Below, one piece after another: positions 1 to 8,666 of a DNA stretch of 64,000 nucleotides. This DNA is from Mycolicibacterium goodii (GTDB lineage: Bacteria; Actinomycetota; Actinomycetes; Mycobacteriales; Mycobacteriaceae). The first letter of the stretch is position 1, and every line of letters starts with the position of its first letter. The stretch lies in assembly GCF_001187505.1 (NCBI RefSeq), contig NZ_CP012150.1, positions 5,366,048 through 5,430,047 of the forward strand. Direction: 5' to 3'. Position numbers and translations under genes: made by a program. The notes below the pieces were generated by a model. That model ran no database searches. It was given only the letters and a program-made list of their open reading frames with translations, and was not told the origin of the DNA.

Positions 1-56
1 ATCTGGCGTCGTTCGGGCTGCCTTGGAGGCGAAGGGTCGGGTGCCAAGTTAGACGC

Positions 57-87
57 GGCGTAACCTGCGGAGGTCCGCCATAACGCC
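57..87. repeat. Imperfect hairpin downstream of the IS110 transposase
   Basis: GGCGT at 57-61 pairs with ACGCC at 83-87, and GCGG at 67-70 pairs with CCGC at 75-78 across an AGGT loop, giving an interrupted stem. It lies about 110 bases past the transposase stop. It may mark the right end of the element or be a transcript-end structure; there is no T-run on either strand. Confidence 0.4.
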
Positions 88-193
88 GGCGGCATCTGAT
101 CCGGCCCTTCGTCCCGTCTGTTCAGCGTGGCACTGCCGACGGGACTTGTGAAGGTGGGATTGAGGCTGGTCCTTTCGTCGATGGCGAGGTTGG

Positions 194-1408
194 TCAAACC
201 CAGCGGGCCGGGTCGTAGGCGGTGTGGTCGCGCACCAAGGCGTGGGCGATGCGGTTGGCACGGTGGGCCAGCGCACAGGCGATGACCCCGCCACGTTTGC
301 CGCGAGCTTTGAGTCCGCCGGCGTAAGCCTTGGCCGCCGGTTCGGTCAGCCATAGGCCGAGGCCGAGGTCGATCAAGGCGCGGCGCAAGGCCACGCTGCC
401 CTCGCGACTGATGCCGCCGTCACGGCGTTTGTGGGCGGATTCGTACTGCATCGGTGAGAGTCCCGAGGCCCGGTAGATTTGTCGCGGGCCGGGCCAACGG
501 GACGGATCACCCAGGGCTGCTGCGTAATTGGCTACTCGCACCACACCCCAACCCGGAACGGTGGTCAGGGTGGCGAACGGGCTGCGCGGCAACAGCACTG
601 CCAACGCGGCCTCAGCGGCCTGGATCTGTGAATCTAGGTCGGCGAGCAGGTTCAGGTCGGCGGCCAGGATCTGGCGGGAGATCGCCGCGTCCCGGGTAGG
701 CAGCGCATCGCGGGCTGCGGCGACCAGCCGCTCGGCGACGGGACGGCGCAGCTGCAGGTCGCGTGCCGCGGCGAAACGGATCAGCCGATTCACTCCGAGG
801 GCGGCCAGCCGGCAGGGGTCGGAGAACTCCGCGGCGACCAGCCGGCCGATCTTGGTGGCCAACACATCCGGCAGCGCCAGGGTCAGCCCAGGAAACGCCC
901 GATCCAGCTGCCCGAGCAACTGATTCTTTGTCGCCGTGCGCGTGGTGACCCGCCGGCTTCGGTGTCCCGCCCAGGCGCTGAGCTCGCCGATCACGACATC
1001 GCGGTCGGCGATGGCGCGCCCGCGCCCGGCCAGCGCCAGCTCGGTGATCGCCTCCAGATCGATCACGTCAGTCTTGATCCGGCGTCGGCCCTGCGCGCGG
1101 CGCTGCTCGGCGACATGGGCGGGATTGAGCTCCAACACCTCCCAGCCATCGGGCCAGCGGTGATCAAGCACTGGGCGGTGATAGTGGCCAGCAGCCTCCA
1201 CTGCCACCTTGACCTGCCCCGACACCGGAACTGCCGCCATCACGCTCGCCGCCGCAGCACCCAAGCCTGAGCGGTTCATCGTGAACTCTGTCGGGCTGAC
1301 CAGCAGATGACGTGCAGCATCGGTCACCGAAAACAAGGCCGAGGTCTTGCCCACATCAACAGCAACGACGATCGTGGACGACGTGACTGGAGCACACTGC
1401 ACAGACAC
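194..1408 (-). CDS. IS110-family transposase (DEDD recombinase)
   Basis: The product of 404 residues catalyses excision and insertion of the IS. It has the RuvC-like N-terminal domain of the family, with acidic residues readable as D18 (AVDVGK), E71 (VAVEAAG), D114 and D117 (KTDVID), and the C-terminal transposase_20 domain with the VPGWG and GISREGS blocks; the serine of REGS is the expected nucleophile. The GTG at 1408 is chosen because GGAGG lies six bases upstream. The frame stays open to an earlier methionine at 1453, but that would run into the structured leader. No frameshift or stop is seen, so the gene looks functional. In IS110 elements this protein works with a bridge RNA made from the flanking non-coding end. 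Confidence 0.9.
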   Translation of the reverse strand: MSVQCAPVTSSTIVVAVDVGKTSALFSVTDAARHLLVSPTEFTMNRSGLGAAAASVMAAVPVSGQVKVAVEAAGHYHRPVLDHRWPDGWEVLELNPAHVAEQRRAQGRRRIKTDVIDLEAITELALAGRGRAIADRDVVIGELSAWAGHRSRRVTTRTATKNQLLGQLDRAFPGLTLALPDVLATKIGRLVAAEFSDPCRLAALGVNRLIRFAAARDLQLRRPVAERLVAAARDALPTRDAAISRQILAADLNLLADLDSQIQAAEAALAVLLPRSPFATLTTVPGWGVVRVANYAAALGDPSRWPGPRQIYRASGLSPMQYESAHKRRDGGISREGSVALRRALIDLGLGLWLTEPAAKAYAGGLKARGKRGGVIACALAHRANRIAHALVRDHTAYDPARWV

Positions 1409-1504
1409 AAAACACCTCCGGGGTGTGTCAGGAGGTCCCACGTGCGACAACACGCGGACCCCACAAAGGATCAGTTACAGATCCCTTCCTGACACCTCCG
1501 GAGG
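1409..1504 (-). ncRNA. Candidate IS110 bridge RNA / structured transposase leader
   Basis: Immediately upstream of the transposase start is a branched structure. The outer stem is 1415-1433 against 1487-1504, an inverted repeat that matches at nearly every position (CCTCCGGGGTGTGTCAGGA versus the complement of TCCTGACACCTCCGGAGG). Inside it sit two further hairpins: GGTCC 1434-1438 with GGACC 1456-1460, extended by CACG/CGTG, and GGATC 1468-1472 with GATCC 1480-1484. Known biology: IS110-group elements encode a bridge RNA in the non-coding end upstream of the recombinase, with target- and donor-binding loops. That this is such an RNA is inference; it is shorter than described bridge RNAs, and a translational-control leader is the main alternative. 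Confidence 0.45.
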
Positions 1505-1544
1505 CATTTGAGAAGGACCAACTCGATCTATATCAACGCCGGGT

Positions 1545-1871
1545 TCACGTCGCAGTGGGTGTCTCACCGGCACGGGCCATCACCGTGCGGACCGGGGTGA
1601 TGCCGGTGAACCGGGCGACGTCGTCCATGACCGCCGACGTCTCCGGGGCCGACAACGCCCGCATCATCGCGTCCCGGTCCTCGAAGTGACACAGGCAGAT
1701 GGCGATCACGCCGTCCGCCTCGCCGCTGTCGGTCGCGAAATAGGCCTGAGCGGATCGCAGTCCGTGTGGGCGCCAGGCGCGTTCGACCATCGGCAGGTGG
1801 TGGGTGACGTAATAACCGCGGTCGAACCGGTCGTCGGTGGTGCCGACGTAGTGCACCAGCATCATGGTCAT
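1545..1871 (-). CDS. EthD-family protein
   Basis: This 108-residue protein begins MTMMLVHYVGTTDDRFDRGY and carries the ferredoxin-like (dimeric alpha/beta barrel) EthD pattern, including the HHLPMVE segment with its paired histidines. EthD-type proteins accompany catabolic oxygenases or isomerases; their exact chemistry is mostly unknown. The ATG at 1871 follows a purine-rich GGGAGGGAGC and is preferred to the upstream in-frame start at 1889. It is the last gene of the minus-strand catabolic operon, about 100 bases after the transporter gene, and the IS110 element lies just past its stop. Confidence 0.75.
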   Translation of the reverse strand: MTMMLVHYVGTTDDRFDRGYYVTHHLPMVERAWRPHGLRSAQAYFATDSGEADGVIAICLCHFEDRDAMMRALSAPETSAVMDDVARFTGITPVRTVMARAGETPTAT

Positions 1872-1972
1872 CGGTGCTCCCTCCCTCATGGGACGAGCCG
1901 GTTGCCGCCCTCTCCATCGAGACTAGGCACCGGGCCTGCGGCCCGAGGGGGTGTGTCTCGGCCCCGCAAGTG

Positions 1973-3292
1973 TCACAACAGGTTCCGGCCCTTTGTCTCC
2001 GGGCTCAACAATGTGGTGACCAGACCGATGGTGACCAGGATGACGCTGTACAACGCGAAGACCCACTCCAGGTGGTGGTCCGCGAGCCAGGTGACGACGT
2101 ACGGCGCGGTGCCTCCGAAGAGAGCGACCGTGAACGAGTAGGGCACTCCGATGCCGGATGCCCGCACGTGCGTCGGGAACAGTTCGGCGAAGTAGGCAGG
2201 CATGATGCCGACGAACGCGCCGAGGAAGAACAGGGCGACCGAGGTCAGGACGAAAAGCCGTACCGGCGAGTTGTCGACGGCCGCCAGCAGCGGGAACGAC
2301 AGGACCATGAACGCGACCGAGTAGGTGATGAAGATCGGTTTGCGTCCGTAGCGGTCGGACAGTTTGCCCCACAGCGGCAGCGTGGCCATGAAGACGAGAT
2401 TGGCGGCGACGGTCGCCCACAACGCCGGACCGGCAGGGACGCCGCGCGAGCTGATCGCGAATCCCGACATCCCGATGGCCCACGTGTAGACCACGACGGT
2501 GCTCGCCAGGCTGAACCCGACCATTCTCGCGAGATTGGCCTTGTTCCTGCGCAATCCGCGGAGGACCTCGCGGGTGCCGACCGGCTGTGCCTGCGGCCCG
2601 GAATCCTCGGTGAGGAACGCTTCGGTCTCGGGCAGGCTGCGGCGGAGATACAGGCCGACGACGCCGAGCACACCACCGAGCAGAAACGGCAGCCGCCACG
2701 CCCACTGCTCCAGTGCCTCGGCGCCGAGCAGGCTGCTCGCTGCGGCGCCGATCAGCGACGCCAGCACGATGCCCGCCGTGACGGAGACGTACAGACTGGT
2801 CGACCACAGACCGCGTCGGGCAGGCGGCGCCACCTCGGCGATGTAGGTGTAGGACGCCGCGATCTCACCTCCGTGGGCCAGGCCCTGCGCGAGTCGCGCG
2901 ACGATCAGGATGATCGCCGCCCAGGTGCCCACGTCGGTCTGGACCGGCGCCACGCCGATCAGCAGGCTGCCGGTTGCCATCAGGATCATCGACGTGGTCA
3001 TCGAGAACCGGCGACCGCGCCGATCGGCCAACCAGCCGAACAGGAATCCACCGACCGGCCGCATGAGAAAGCCGACGGCGAACACCGCCAACGTGGACAG
3101 CATCGCACCGGCACCGCCGTCACCGACGAAGAACTGATGGGCGAAGAACGGTGCGAAGATCGCGTAGACACTCCAGTCGTACCACTCGAGGGTGTTGCCG
3201 ACACCGGCACCGATCAGCGTCCGGAACCGTTGTTGAGTCCGATGTTCCTGCCGGATGGCGACATCGACCAGGTGGTCGTTGGGGATGGACAT
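1973..3292 (-). CDS. MFS transporter, metabolite:H+ symporter (MHS) type
   Basis: This 439-residue membrane protein has about twelve predicted membrane segments. The N-terminal region, with NTLEWYDWSVYAIFAPFFA, is typical of the MHS branch that includes KgtP, ProP and ShiA. The A-like loop GWLADRRGRRF follows segment 2, and a second copy (GKLSDRYGRK) lies in the C-terminal half. These proteins import organic acids, betaines or aromatic acids by proton symport. It sits directly after the small subunit of the molybdenum hydroxylase, so it probably imports that pathway's substrate, which cannot be named from sequence. Confidence 0.85.
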   Translation of the reverse strand: MSIPNDHLVDVAIRQEHRTQQRFRTLIGAGVGNTLEWYDWSVYAIFAPFFAHQFFVGDGGAGAMLSTLAVFAVGFLMRPVGGFLFGWLADRRGRRFSMTTSMILMATGSLLIGVAPVQTDVGTWAAIILIVARLAQGLAHGGEIAASYTYIAEVAPPARRGLWSTSLYVSVTAGIVLASLIGAAASSLLGAEALEQWAWRLPFLLGGVLGVVGLYLRRSLPETEAFLTEDSGPQAQPVGTREVLRGLRRNKANLARMVGFSLASTVVVYTWAIGMSGFAISSRGVPAGPALWATVAANLVFMATLPLWGKLSDRYGRKPIFITYSVAFMVLSFPLLAAVDNSPVRLFVLTSVALFFLGAFVGIMPAYFAELFPTHVRASGIGVPYSFTVALFGGTAPYVVTWLADHHLEWVFALYSVILVTIGLVTTLLSPETKGRNLL

Positions 3293-3359
3293 CTGACCTC
3301 CTCAGGGCAGCATGGATCACCACCGCGGCGTCCCTCGCCCGGTGTACGAATCGGATGTG

Positions 3360-3845
3360 TCAGCCGGGTGGCTGGTCTCGAAGTTCTGCGGCGCGCTGCA
3401 CCGCGCGTACCGCATTGGTGTAACCGGTGCAGCGGCACAGGTTGCCGCTGAGCGCATCTCGAATCTCGGCGGCCGACGGGTGGGGCTCGCGCTCGAGCAG
3501 ATCGGTTGCGGCCAGCAGCATGCCGGGAAGGCAGAAGCCGCACTGGAAGGCGTACTGCTCCATGAAGGCCTGCTGCACCGGGCCGGGTCGGTCACCGTCG
3601 GCCAGACCGGCGATCGTCTGCACGCGGGCGCCGTCGGCCCGGCCCGCCAGGATCAGACAGGTCTTGACGCAGCGCCCGTCCACCACCGCGGTACAGGTTC
3701 CGCAGTCCCCGTTGCGACATCCGGCACGCACCTCGGTCCGGCCGAGTTCCTCACGCAGCACATCGAGCAGAGTGAGGTCGGCGTCGACGGTGAGATGGGC
3801 GGGGCTCCCGTCGACCTCCACGCTGATGTCGACCGTGTCAGACAT
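3360..3845 (-). CDS. Molybdenum hydroxylase small subunit, [2Fe-2S] (CoxS-like)
   Basis: The 161-residue protein is the electron-transfer subunit of a xanthine dehydrogenase/CO dehydrogenase-family enzyme. It has the N-terminal plant-type cluster motif (CRNGDCGTC, then KTC) and the C-terminal helical cluster motif (CGFCLPGM and NLCRCTGY), so both [2Fe-2S] clusters can form. The ATG at 3845 has a GGGAG ribosome site and overlaps the end of the FAD-subunit gene by eight bases. A longer in-frame opening to 4205 only shadows that gene. It forms an L-M-S heterotrimer with the two genes upstream. Confidence 0.92.
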   Translation of the reverse strand: MSDTVDISVEVDGSPAHLTVDADLTLLDVLREELGRTEVRAGCRNGDCGTCTAVVDGRCVKTCLILAGRADGARVQTIAGLADGDRPGPVQQAFMEQYAFQCGFCLPGMLLAATDLLEREPHPSAAEIRDALSGNLCRCTGYTNAVRAVQRAAELRDQPPG

Positions 3846-4668
3846 GTTCCGCTCCCTGTTCGACGGCCCGCGCGGCGACCTCAGGGGCCACCCGCCTCCG
3901 GTAGTTCCAATCGGCGCGCAGGTCCGACCAGCGTTGCGCGGGTGGGATGCGGTCGACATGTTCGGCCACCACGGCGCGCACCGCGTCGAGGTCCGGAAGT
4001 GGGATCCGCTGTGGGACTTTCGCCACGCCGCCGAGCACGACATGGCCGGGCAGTACCGCCGCGGCGGTGACGACGGGCCAGGATGACTCGGCGGACTTGA
4101 GTTTGACGTACCCGAATCCTGCTGTGGCCGGTCGTTGCATCGGCCTGGGTATGCGTACCGCGGCGACGAACTCGTCGGCCGCGAGATCCGTCTGCTCGGC
4201 GCCACGCAGAAACGCCTGGGCGTCCACGACCCGGGTGCCCGAGGTCGAGTGGATCAGCACCTCGGCGTCCAGCGCCACCAGGGCCGCCGGGATGTCCGAC
4301 TGCGGACGCGCCGCGCACAGCGCCCCCACGATGGTGCCCTGGTTGCGGATCTGGATACCGCCGGTGATACCTGCGCACAACCGGTGCAGCAACGGCAGGT
4401 CTCGACGGACCTGCGCGGACTCCAGCACCTGCTGATAGCTTGTCAGTGCGCCGAATTCGACTGCGCCCTCGCGGTATTCGATACCGTCGAGATCGGCTTT
4501 CCCGAGGTCGACGACGTGGGTTGCGGTGATGTCGCCACGGACCAACGCCGGCACGGTCAGCGTTCCCCCACCGACGATCAGCGGGTCGCCGCCGCCTCCG
4601 ACGATGTCGGCCAGGCTCTTGGCGACGTCGTCTCGGTTGCGCGGCAACACGATGCCGAAGGTGCTCAT
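3838..4668 (-). CDS. Molybdenum hydroxylase FAD-binding subunit (CoxM-like)
   Basis: At 276 residues it has the length and layout of CoxM/XdhB flavoproteins: the FAD-binding PCMH domain with the IVGGGT loop near residue 32, GITGGIQIRNQGTIVGALC around residues 100-118, and a C-terminal CO-dehydrogenase flavoprotein domain. It passes electrons from the iron-sulfur subunit to FAD and an acceptor. Its start overlaps the stop of the large-subunit gene by four bases (ATGA), so the subunits are translationally coupled. Confidence 0.9.
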   Translation of the reverse strand: MSTFGIVLPRNRDDVAKSLADIVGGGGDPLIVGGGTLTVPALVRGDITATHVVDLGKADLDGIEYREGAVEFGALTSYQQVLESAQVRRDLPLLHRLCAGITGGIQIRNQGTIVGALCAARPQSDIPAALVALDAEVLIHSTSGTRVVDAQAFLRGAEQTDLAADEFVAAVRIPRPMQRPATAGFGYVKLKSAESSWPVVTAAAVLPGHVVLGGVAKVPQRIPLPDLDAVRAVVAEHVDRIPPAQRWSDLRADWNYRRRVAPEVAARAVEQGAEHV

Positions 4669-7016
4669 GTGTCGCTCCGCGACCCGCGCTCGGGGATCAT
4701 GGCGAGAACCGTCGGTGGAGCCAGCGGAACGCTGGTCACCGCGGCAAGGGGTGCGCCCTGCCGGTGCAGTGCATCGTCGACCGCGTTGGCAACGGCGGCG
4801 AGCGCTCCCCCGACGCCGGCCTCACCGGCCCCCTTGGCACCCAACAAGGTGTGCGGCGAGCGGGTTTCGTGGTGCCCGATGACGAAGTCCGGCAGGTCGT
4901 TGGCACGCGGCACCATGTATTCCTTGAACGTGGGCGCGGCCGGAGATCCGTCGGTGTCGAATCGGCTGTCCTCGAACAGCGCGAGGCCGACGCCCATGGC
5001 GATCGCGCCCTGCAGCTGTCCCTCCACGAGCACGGGTTCGACGACGCGCCCGCAGTCGTGGACCGCGGTGACGGCCCGCACCTTGACCACTCCCGTCGCG
5101 GTGTCCACGTCGACCTCGGCCACGTACGCGCCGCTGGAGAAGTAGGGGTAGCTGTACCGGTACGCCGAATCGTCCACCGGTGTGGGGTGATAGCTGCGGG
5201 TGGACGACAGGTCGCCGTCGTTGGCGGCACGCGCACACAGTTGCGGCAGCGGCAGCGGGTTACATCCCGGGGCGTGCGCGGCGTCGTCGGCGAGCGCGAC
5301 GTCCTGCGGCGCGCAGCCGAGCACGGTTGCGGCCGTGCGCCGCAATGCGTCGGCGACGTCGGTCGCCGCCAGCACCACCGCCGCGCCGCCGACGGCGACT
5401 CCCCGGCTGCTGGCGTTGCCGGTGCCGGGCGGGCACAGGTCGGTGTCGCCTTGGATCACCGCCACGTTCGCCGGTGTGGTACCCAGTGTTTCGGCGGCCA
5501 GCCGCGCCAGCGCGGTGTCGTTACCTCCGCCGGGGTTGGTCACACCGCTGAACACCATGACATGCCCGTCGCGGTCGACGCGGACCGTCGCGGCTTCTGG
5601 CGCGGCGGTGGTGGGCGTGACCCCCTCGGTCAGCCGGCCCGACGCGTGACCGCCGCCTTCCGGGGTGATCTCGAAGGAGATTCCCACCCCGCGGCGCACG
5701 GTGGACGTCGCAGGCCCCGGTGTCCCGGCCGGATCGGCGATCCGCAGGACCTGGTCGAGCACCGCATGGTAGTCGCCGCTGTCGATCTGATAGCCGCTCG
5801 GCATCCGATGCGGAAAAGCGTCCGTAGACAGAAGATTTCGCCGGCGCACCTCGGCGGGACCGAGCCGCAGCCGCCGGGCGACGAGGTCCATCACGCGTTC
5901 CATCACGAACACCGGGCCCTCCTTGCCGAACCCCCGGCAGGAATGCCACGGCGGCACATGCGTGGCCACCGCACGGGACCGGACGTCGATGTGCGGAATA
6001 TCGTACGGTCCGGGAAAACTGGCGGCACTCACATAGGCCTGCCGCCAGCCCGGGGACACCGACCGCGCACCGACCGGCACCACCATGTCATCGGTGAACA
6101 CATTGACGCGCCCGGTGTCGTCGAAACCCACCCGCACGCGGTGGATCTGCTCACGGCCGCCGCCCAGGAAGCATTCGGCCCGCGACTCGATCCATTTGAC
6201 CGGCCGCCCGCACAACATGCTCAGCAGGCACACCAGCGGTTCCTCGACCGGCCCGGTCATCTTCAGCCCGAAGGATCCGCCGACGTTGGGGACGACGACG
6301 CGGATCGCGTCGAGCGGCAGCCGGAGCACCTCGGCGAGCTCGGCGCGCAACTGGAACGGCTGTTGGTGGGCGGCGTGGACGGTCAGCCGTTTGGTGTCGT
6401 CGTCCCAGCAGGCCACGTAGCCCCGGGTCTCCAACGGCGCGGTGGTGCTGCGGCCGACGGTGAACTCGGCGTCGAGGATGTGCACGGCCCGACGCAGGGC
6501 GGCCTCGGGGTCGCCGCTGCGAAAGTGGTTCTCGGTGACCAGATGATCGCGCTGATCGGCCGAGAGCGTCGGTGTGCCCAGGTATTCGCGGGGATCGGTC
6601 ACCGTCGGCAGATCGTCGTATTCGACCGTCACCGCGGCCGCCGCGGCGCGTGCGGCGCGGGGATTTTCCGCCGCCAGCACGACAATCGGTTCCCCGACAT
6701 AGCGGACCGTTTCGGTGGGCAGCGCCTGCAGCGCGACGTGGCGGGCCCCGAGCAGTTCGGGTTCGCCGAACTGGTAGGGCAGCGTGTCGAGGTGCAGTGC
6801 CGCCTCGGTGGCGTCGAGCACCCGCACCACCGCGGGATGGGCCTTCGCGGCGGACGTGTCGACCGACACGATCCGGGCGTGTGCGCGTGTGCTGCGCACC
6901 ACGGCCATGTGCAGCAGCCCCTCGGCGCGCATGTCGTCGATGAATTGCGCCTGCCCCGTGGCGAATTCAAGTGCGTGCCGTTTGGGCCACCTGCCCGGGG
7001 CGGTCCTGGTGTCCAT
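4665..7016 (-). CDS. Molybdenum hydroxylase large subunit, molybdopterin-binding (CoxL/XdhA-like)
   Basis: This 783-residue protein has the aldehyde oxidase/xanthine dehydrogenase N-terminal hammerhead domain followed by the molybdopterin-binding domain. Visible motifs are VGGSFGLK (the GGFGxK-type cofactor loop), the SCRGFGKEGPVFVMER segment, and GAKGAGEAGVGG near the C-terminus, whose glutamate is the catalytic base of the family. The CO dehydrogenase signature (AYRCSFR) is absent, so CO is not the likely substrate. Genes for a cyclase, an enoyl-CoA hydratase and a transporter in the same operon suggest hydroxylation of an aromatic or heterocyclic acid or its CoA ester; the substrate is unknown. 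Confidence 0.9.
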   Translation of the reverse strand: MDTRTAPGRWPKRHALEFATGQAQFIDDMRAEGLLHMAVVRSTRAHARIVSVDTSAAKAHPAVVRVLDATEAALHLDTLPYQFGEPELLGARHVALQALPTETVRYVGEPIVVLAAENPRAARAAAAAVTVEYDDLPTVTDPREYLGTPTLSADQRDHLVTENHFRSGDPEAALRRAVHILDAEFTVGRSTTAPLETRGYVACWDDDTKRLTVHAAHQQPFQLRAELAEVLRLPLDAIRVVVPNVGGSFGLKMTGPVEEPLVCLLSMLCGRPVKWIESRAECFLGGGREQIHRVRVGFDDTGRVNVFTDDMVVPVGARSVSPGWRQAYVSAASFPGPYDIPHIDVRSRAVATHVPPWHSCRGFGKEGPVFVMERVMDLVARRLRLGPAEVRRRNLLSTDAFPHRMPSGYQIDSGDYHAVLDQVLRIADPAGTPGPATSTVRRGVGISFEITPEGGGHASGRLTEGVTPTTAAPEAATVRVDRDGHVMVFSGVTNPGGGNDTALARLAAETLGTTPANVAVIQGDTDLCPPGTGNASSRGVAVGGAAVVLAATDVADALRRTAATVLGCAPQDVALADDAAHAPGCNPLPLPQLCARAANDGDLSSTRSYHPTPVDDSAYRYSYPYFSSGAYVAEVDVDTATGVVKVRAVTAVHDCGRVVEPVLVEGQLQGAIAMGVGLALFEDSRFDTDGSPAAPTFKEYMVPRANDLPDFVIGHHETRSPHTLLGAKGAGEAGVGGALAAVANAVDDALHRQGAPLAAVTSVPLAPPTVLAMIPERGSRSDT

Positions 7017-7062
7017 CGCTCTCCTCGTTGAGATCGAATTGGTGAGATCGAGCCTGCGGCCG

Positions 7063-7878
7063 TCAACCCTTCATGCGGGCGAGGCCTTCGAGCGCCAGGC
7101 CGTACCCGAGCAGGCCGTGCATGCGCTGGCGGAGGTCTTCGGTGAGCACGGTGCGGCTGTAGCGGCGCACCAGCCGCGGCTGCTTCATCAGCTCTGCGGC
7201 CAGCTCCCTGGCACGGCTCAACAGATCGGTCCGTGGCAGCACCTCGTTGACCAGTCCGATCTCGCGCGCCTCGGCCGCGCTCAATTGCTGCCCGGTCAAC
7301 AGGAAGTACCGCGCCCTGGTGGGCCCCATCAGCATGGGCATCACGATGTGCATGCCGTCGCCCGGCACCATGCCGCCGGGGAAGTGCGCGGTGTCCTGGA
7401 AGTAGGTGTCGTCGGTGGCCAGCACGATGTCGGAGACCAGCGGGATCTCGGCGTGACGGACCGCGGGCCCGTTGATCGCGGCGATCACCGGGGCCTCGAT
7501 GGACAGCAGGTTCGGCAGCAGTTGCTTGCCCTCCCATTGGATGGGGTCGTAGGTCTCCGGGGTCATGGTACGGCGGTTGGGGTGCTGGCCGGGGGCGATC
7601 GCCGGCCCGCTGAACGCCTCGCCGGTTCCGGTCATGATGACCACGTCGTTCTCGCGGTCACGCCCGATCTCCAGGAAGGCATCCTCGAATTCGTTGTGGG
7701 CCAACAGACTCCACTGCAACGGGCCACCGTTGGTGTGGAAGTGCAGTTCCAGGACGCCGTCGGTGCGCTCCATCCGGATGGTTTCGTAGCGGTCTTTGTA
7801 CGACTCGAACGTGGTGGGCTTGCGGTCCAGGTGCGTCATCGCGGCGACGTGGTCGACTCTGGCGTGGGTCTCGGTCAT
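7063..7878 (-). CDS. Enoyl-CoA hydratase/isomerase (crotonase) family protein
   Basis: The product is 271 residues. It has the crotonase oxyanion-hole segments GEAFSGPA and AAINGPAVRHAEIPLVSDIV, the latter where the family carries the second backbone NH and its acid/base residues. Crotonase-fold enzymes include hydratases, ring-opening hydrolases and dehalogenases, so the reaction is not fixed. The ATG at 7878 is chosen because it overlaps the stop of the upstream cyclase gene by one base (TGATG). The longer in-frame opening to 7926 lies entirely within the cyclase gene. It belongs to the same operon as the molybdenum hydroxylase. Confidence 0.85.
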   Translation of the reverse strand: MTETHARVDHVAAMTHLDRKPTTFESYKDRYETIRMERTDGVLELHFHTNGGPLQWSLLAHNEFEDAFLEIGRDRENDVVIMTGTGEAFSGPAIAPGQHPNRRTMTPETYDPIQWEGKQLLPNLLSIEAPVIAAINGPAVRHAEIPLVSDIVLATDDTYFQDTAHFPGGMVPGDGMHIVMPMLMGPTRARYFLLTGQQLSAAEAREIGLVNEVLPRTDLLSRARELAAELMKQPRLVRRYSRTVLTEDLRQRMHGLLGYGLALEGLARMKG

Positions 7879-8666
7879 CAGTTGGCTCCGTTCGTGTCGT
7901 CGAGAATGGCCACGGCGCGGGTCCAACCCGCCGAGGCCGCATGGATTTTCACCGGGAAGCAGGCGATGGTGAATCCGTGGTCGGGCAGTTGGTCGAGGTG
8001 GCGCAGCTTTTCGATCTGGCAGTACTCGGTGCGCCTGCCGGCTTTGTGGCCTTCCCAGATGATCGAGGCGTCACGGTCGCGGGCATACCGCTCGGCGACG
8101 TAGGAGAAGGGTGCATCCCAGCTCCAGGCATCCGTGCCGACCACCCGCACGCCGCGGTCGCACAGCCACAGGGTCGCCTCGCGCCCCAGGCCGCACCCGC
8201 TCTGCGGATACTCGGGCGTGCCGAACTTGGCACCCGCCGAGGTGTTGACCACCACGATGTCGAACGGCTTGAGCTCATACCCGATGCGCTGAAGTTCGCG
8301 TTCGATGTCGGCGGCGGTCGCGACGTAGCCGTCGTCGAAATGCCGGAAGTCGAGCTTCACACCGGGGCGCAGAAACCAGTCGAGCGGCATCTCGTCGATC
8401 GTGCGCGGCCGGCTGCCGTCCTCCATCATCGACGAGTAGTGCCACGGTGCGTCGACATGCGTGCCGTTGTGGGTCGACAGGTGAACGGTTTCCAATGCGA
8501 ACGCCTCGGCGTTCGGCAACTCTTCGGGCTGCAGTCCGTCGTATCGCCGCTGCAGCATCGGCAACGTGTCCTGGTGGCTGGTGTACTCGATGGAGAACTC
8601 ATAGCCCGGCGGATCGGCCGGGACGTCGTTCTCCAGGGACATCGATATGTCGATGAACCGGGTCAT
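7878..8666 (-). CDS. Putative cyclase / kynurenine formamidase-like metal hydrolase
   Basis: This 262-residue protein belongs to the PF04199 cyclase family, shown by the metal-binding signature HNGTHVDAPWH and a later conserved IWEGHKAG segment. Members include kynurenine formamidase, isatin hydrolase and ring-opening amidohydrolases, all metal-dependent hydrolases of cyclic or N-formyl substrates. The ATG at 8666 has GGAG six bases upstream; a TTG at 8678 is an in-frame alternative. It is the first gene of the catabolic operon, so the pathway probably contains a hydrolytic ring-opening step. Confidence 0.85.
   Translation of the reverse strand: MTRFIDISMSLENDVPADPPGYEFSIEYTSHQDTLPMLQRRYDGLQPEELPNAEAFALETVHLSTHNGTHVDAPWHYSSMMEDGSRPRTIDEMPLDWFLRPGVKLDFRHFDDGYVATAADIERELQRIGYELKPFDIVVVNTSAGAKFGTPEYPQSGCGLGREATLWLCDRGVRVVGTDAWSWDAPFSYVAERYARDRDASIIWEGHKAGRRTEYCQIEKLRHLDQLPDHGFTIACFPVKIHAASAGWTRAVAILDDTNGAN

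Larger units (their letters stand above)
57..1504 (-). mobile_element. IS110-family insertion sequence (ends not resolved)
   Basis: The element consists of an intact IS110-type transposase gene (194-1408) plus structured non-coding DNA on both sides: a hairpin at 57-87 and a branched inverted-repeat structure at 1415-1504. IS110 elements normally lack terminal inverted repeats and target-site duplications, and none are visible here, so the limits given are only the outermost structured segments. The next gene upstream of the transposase (stop at 1545) is intact, so the insertion lies just past the 3' end of a catabolic operon. The true ends could be found by comparing an uninterrupted relative. 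Confidence 0.6.

Noticed and set aside
1874..3451. Long plus-strand open frame opposite the MFS transporter
   Set aside because: It is the GC-rich antisense shadow of the transporter and lacks a start signal or domain; the minus-strand genes have clear motifs.
4764..7031. 755-codon open frame opposite the molybdenum-hydroxylase large subunit
   Set aside because: Antisense shadow with His/Arg/Gly-rich composition and no recognisable domain.
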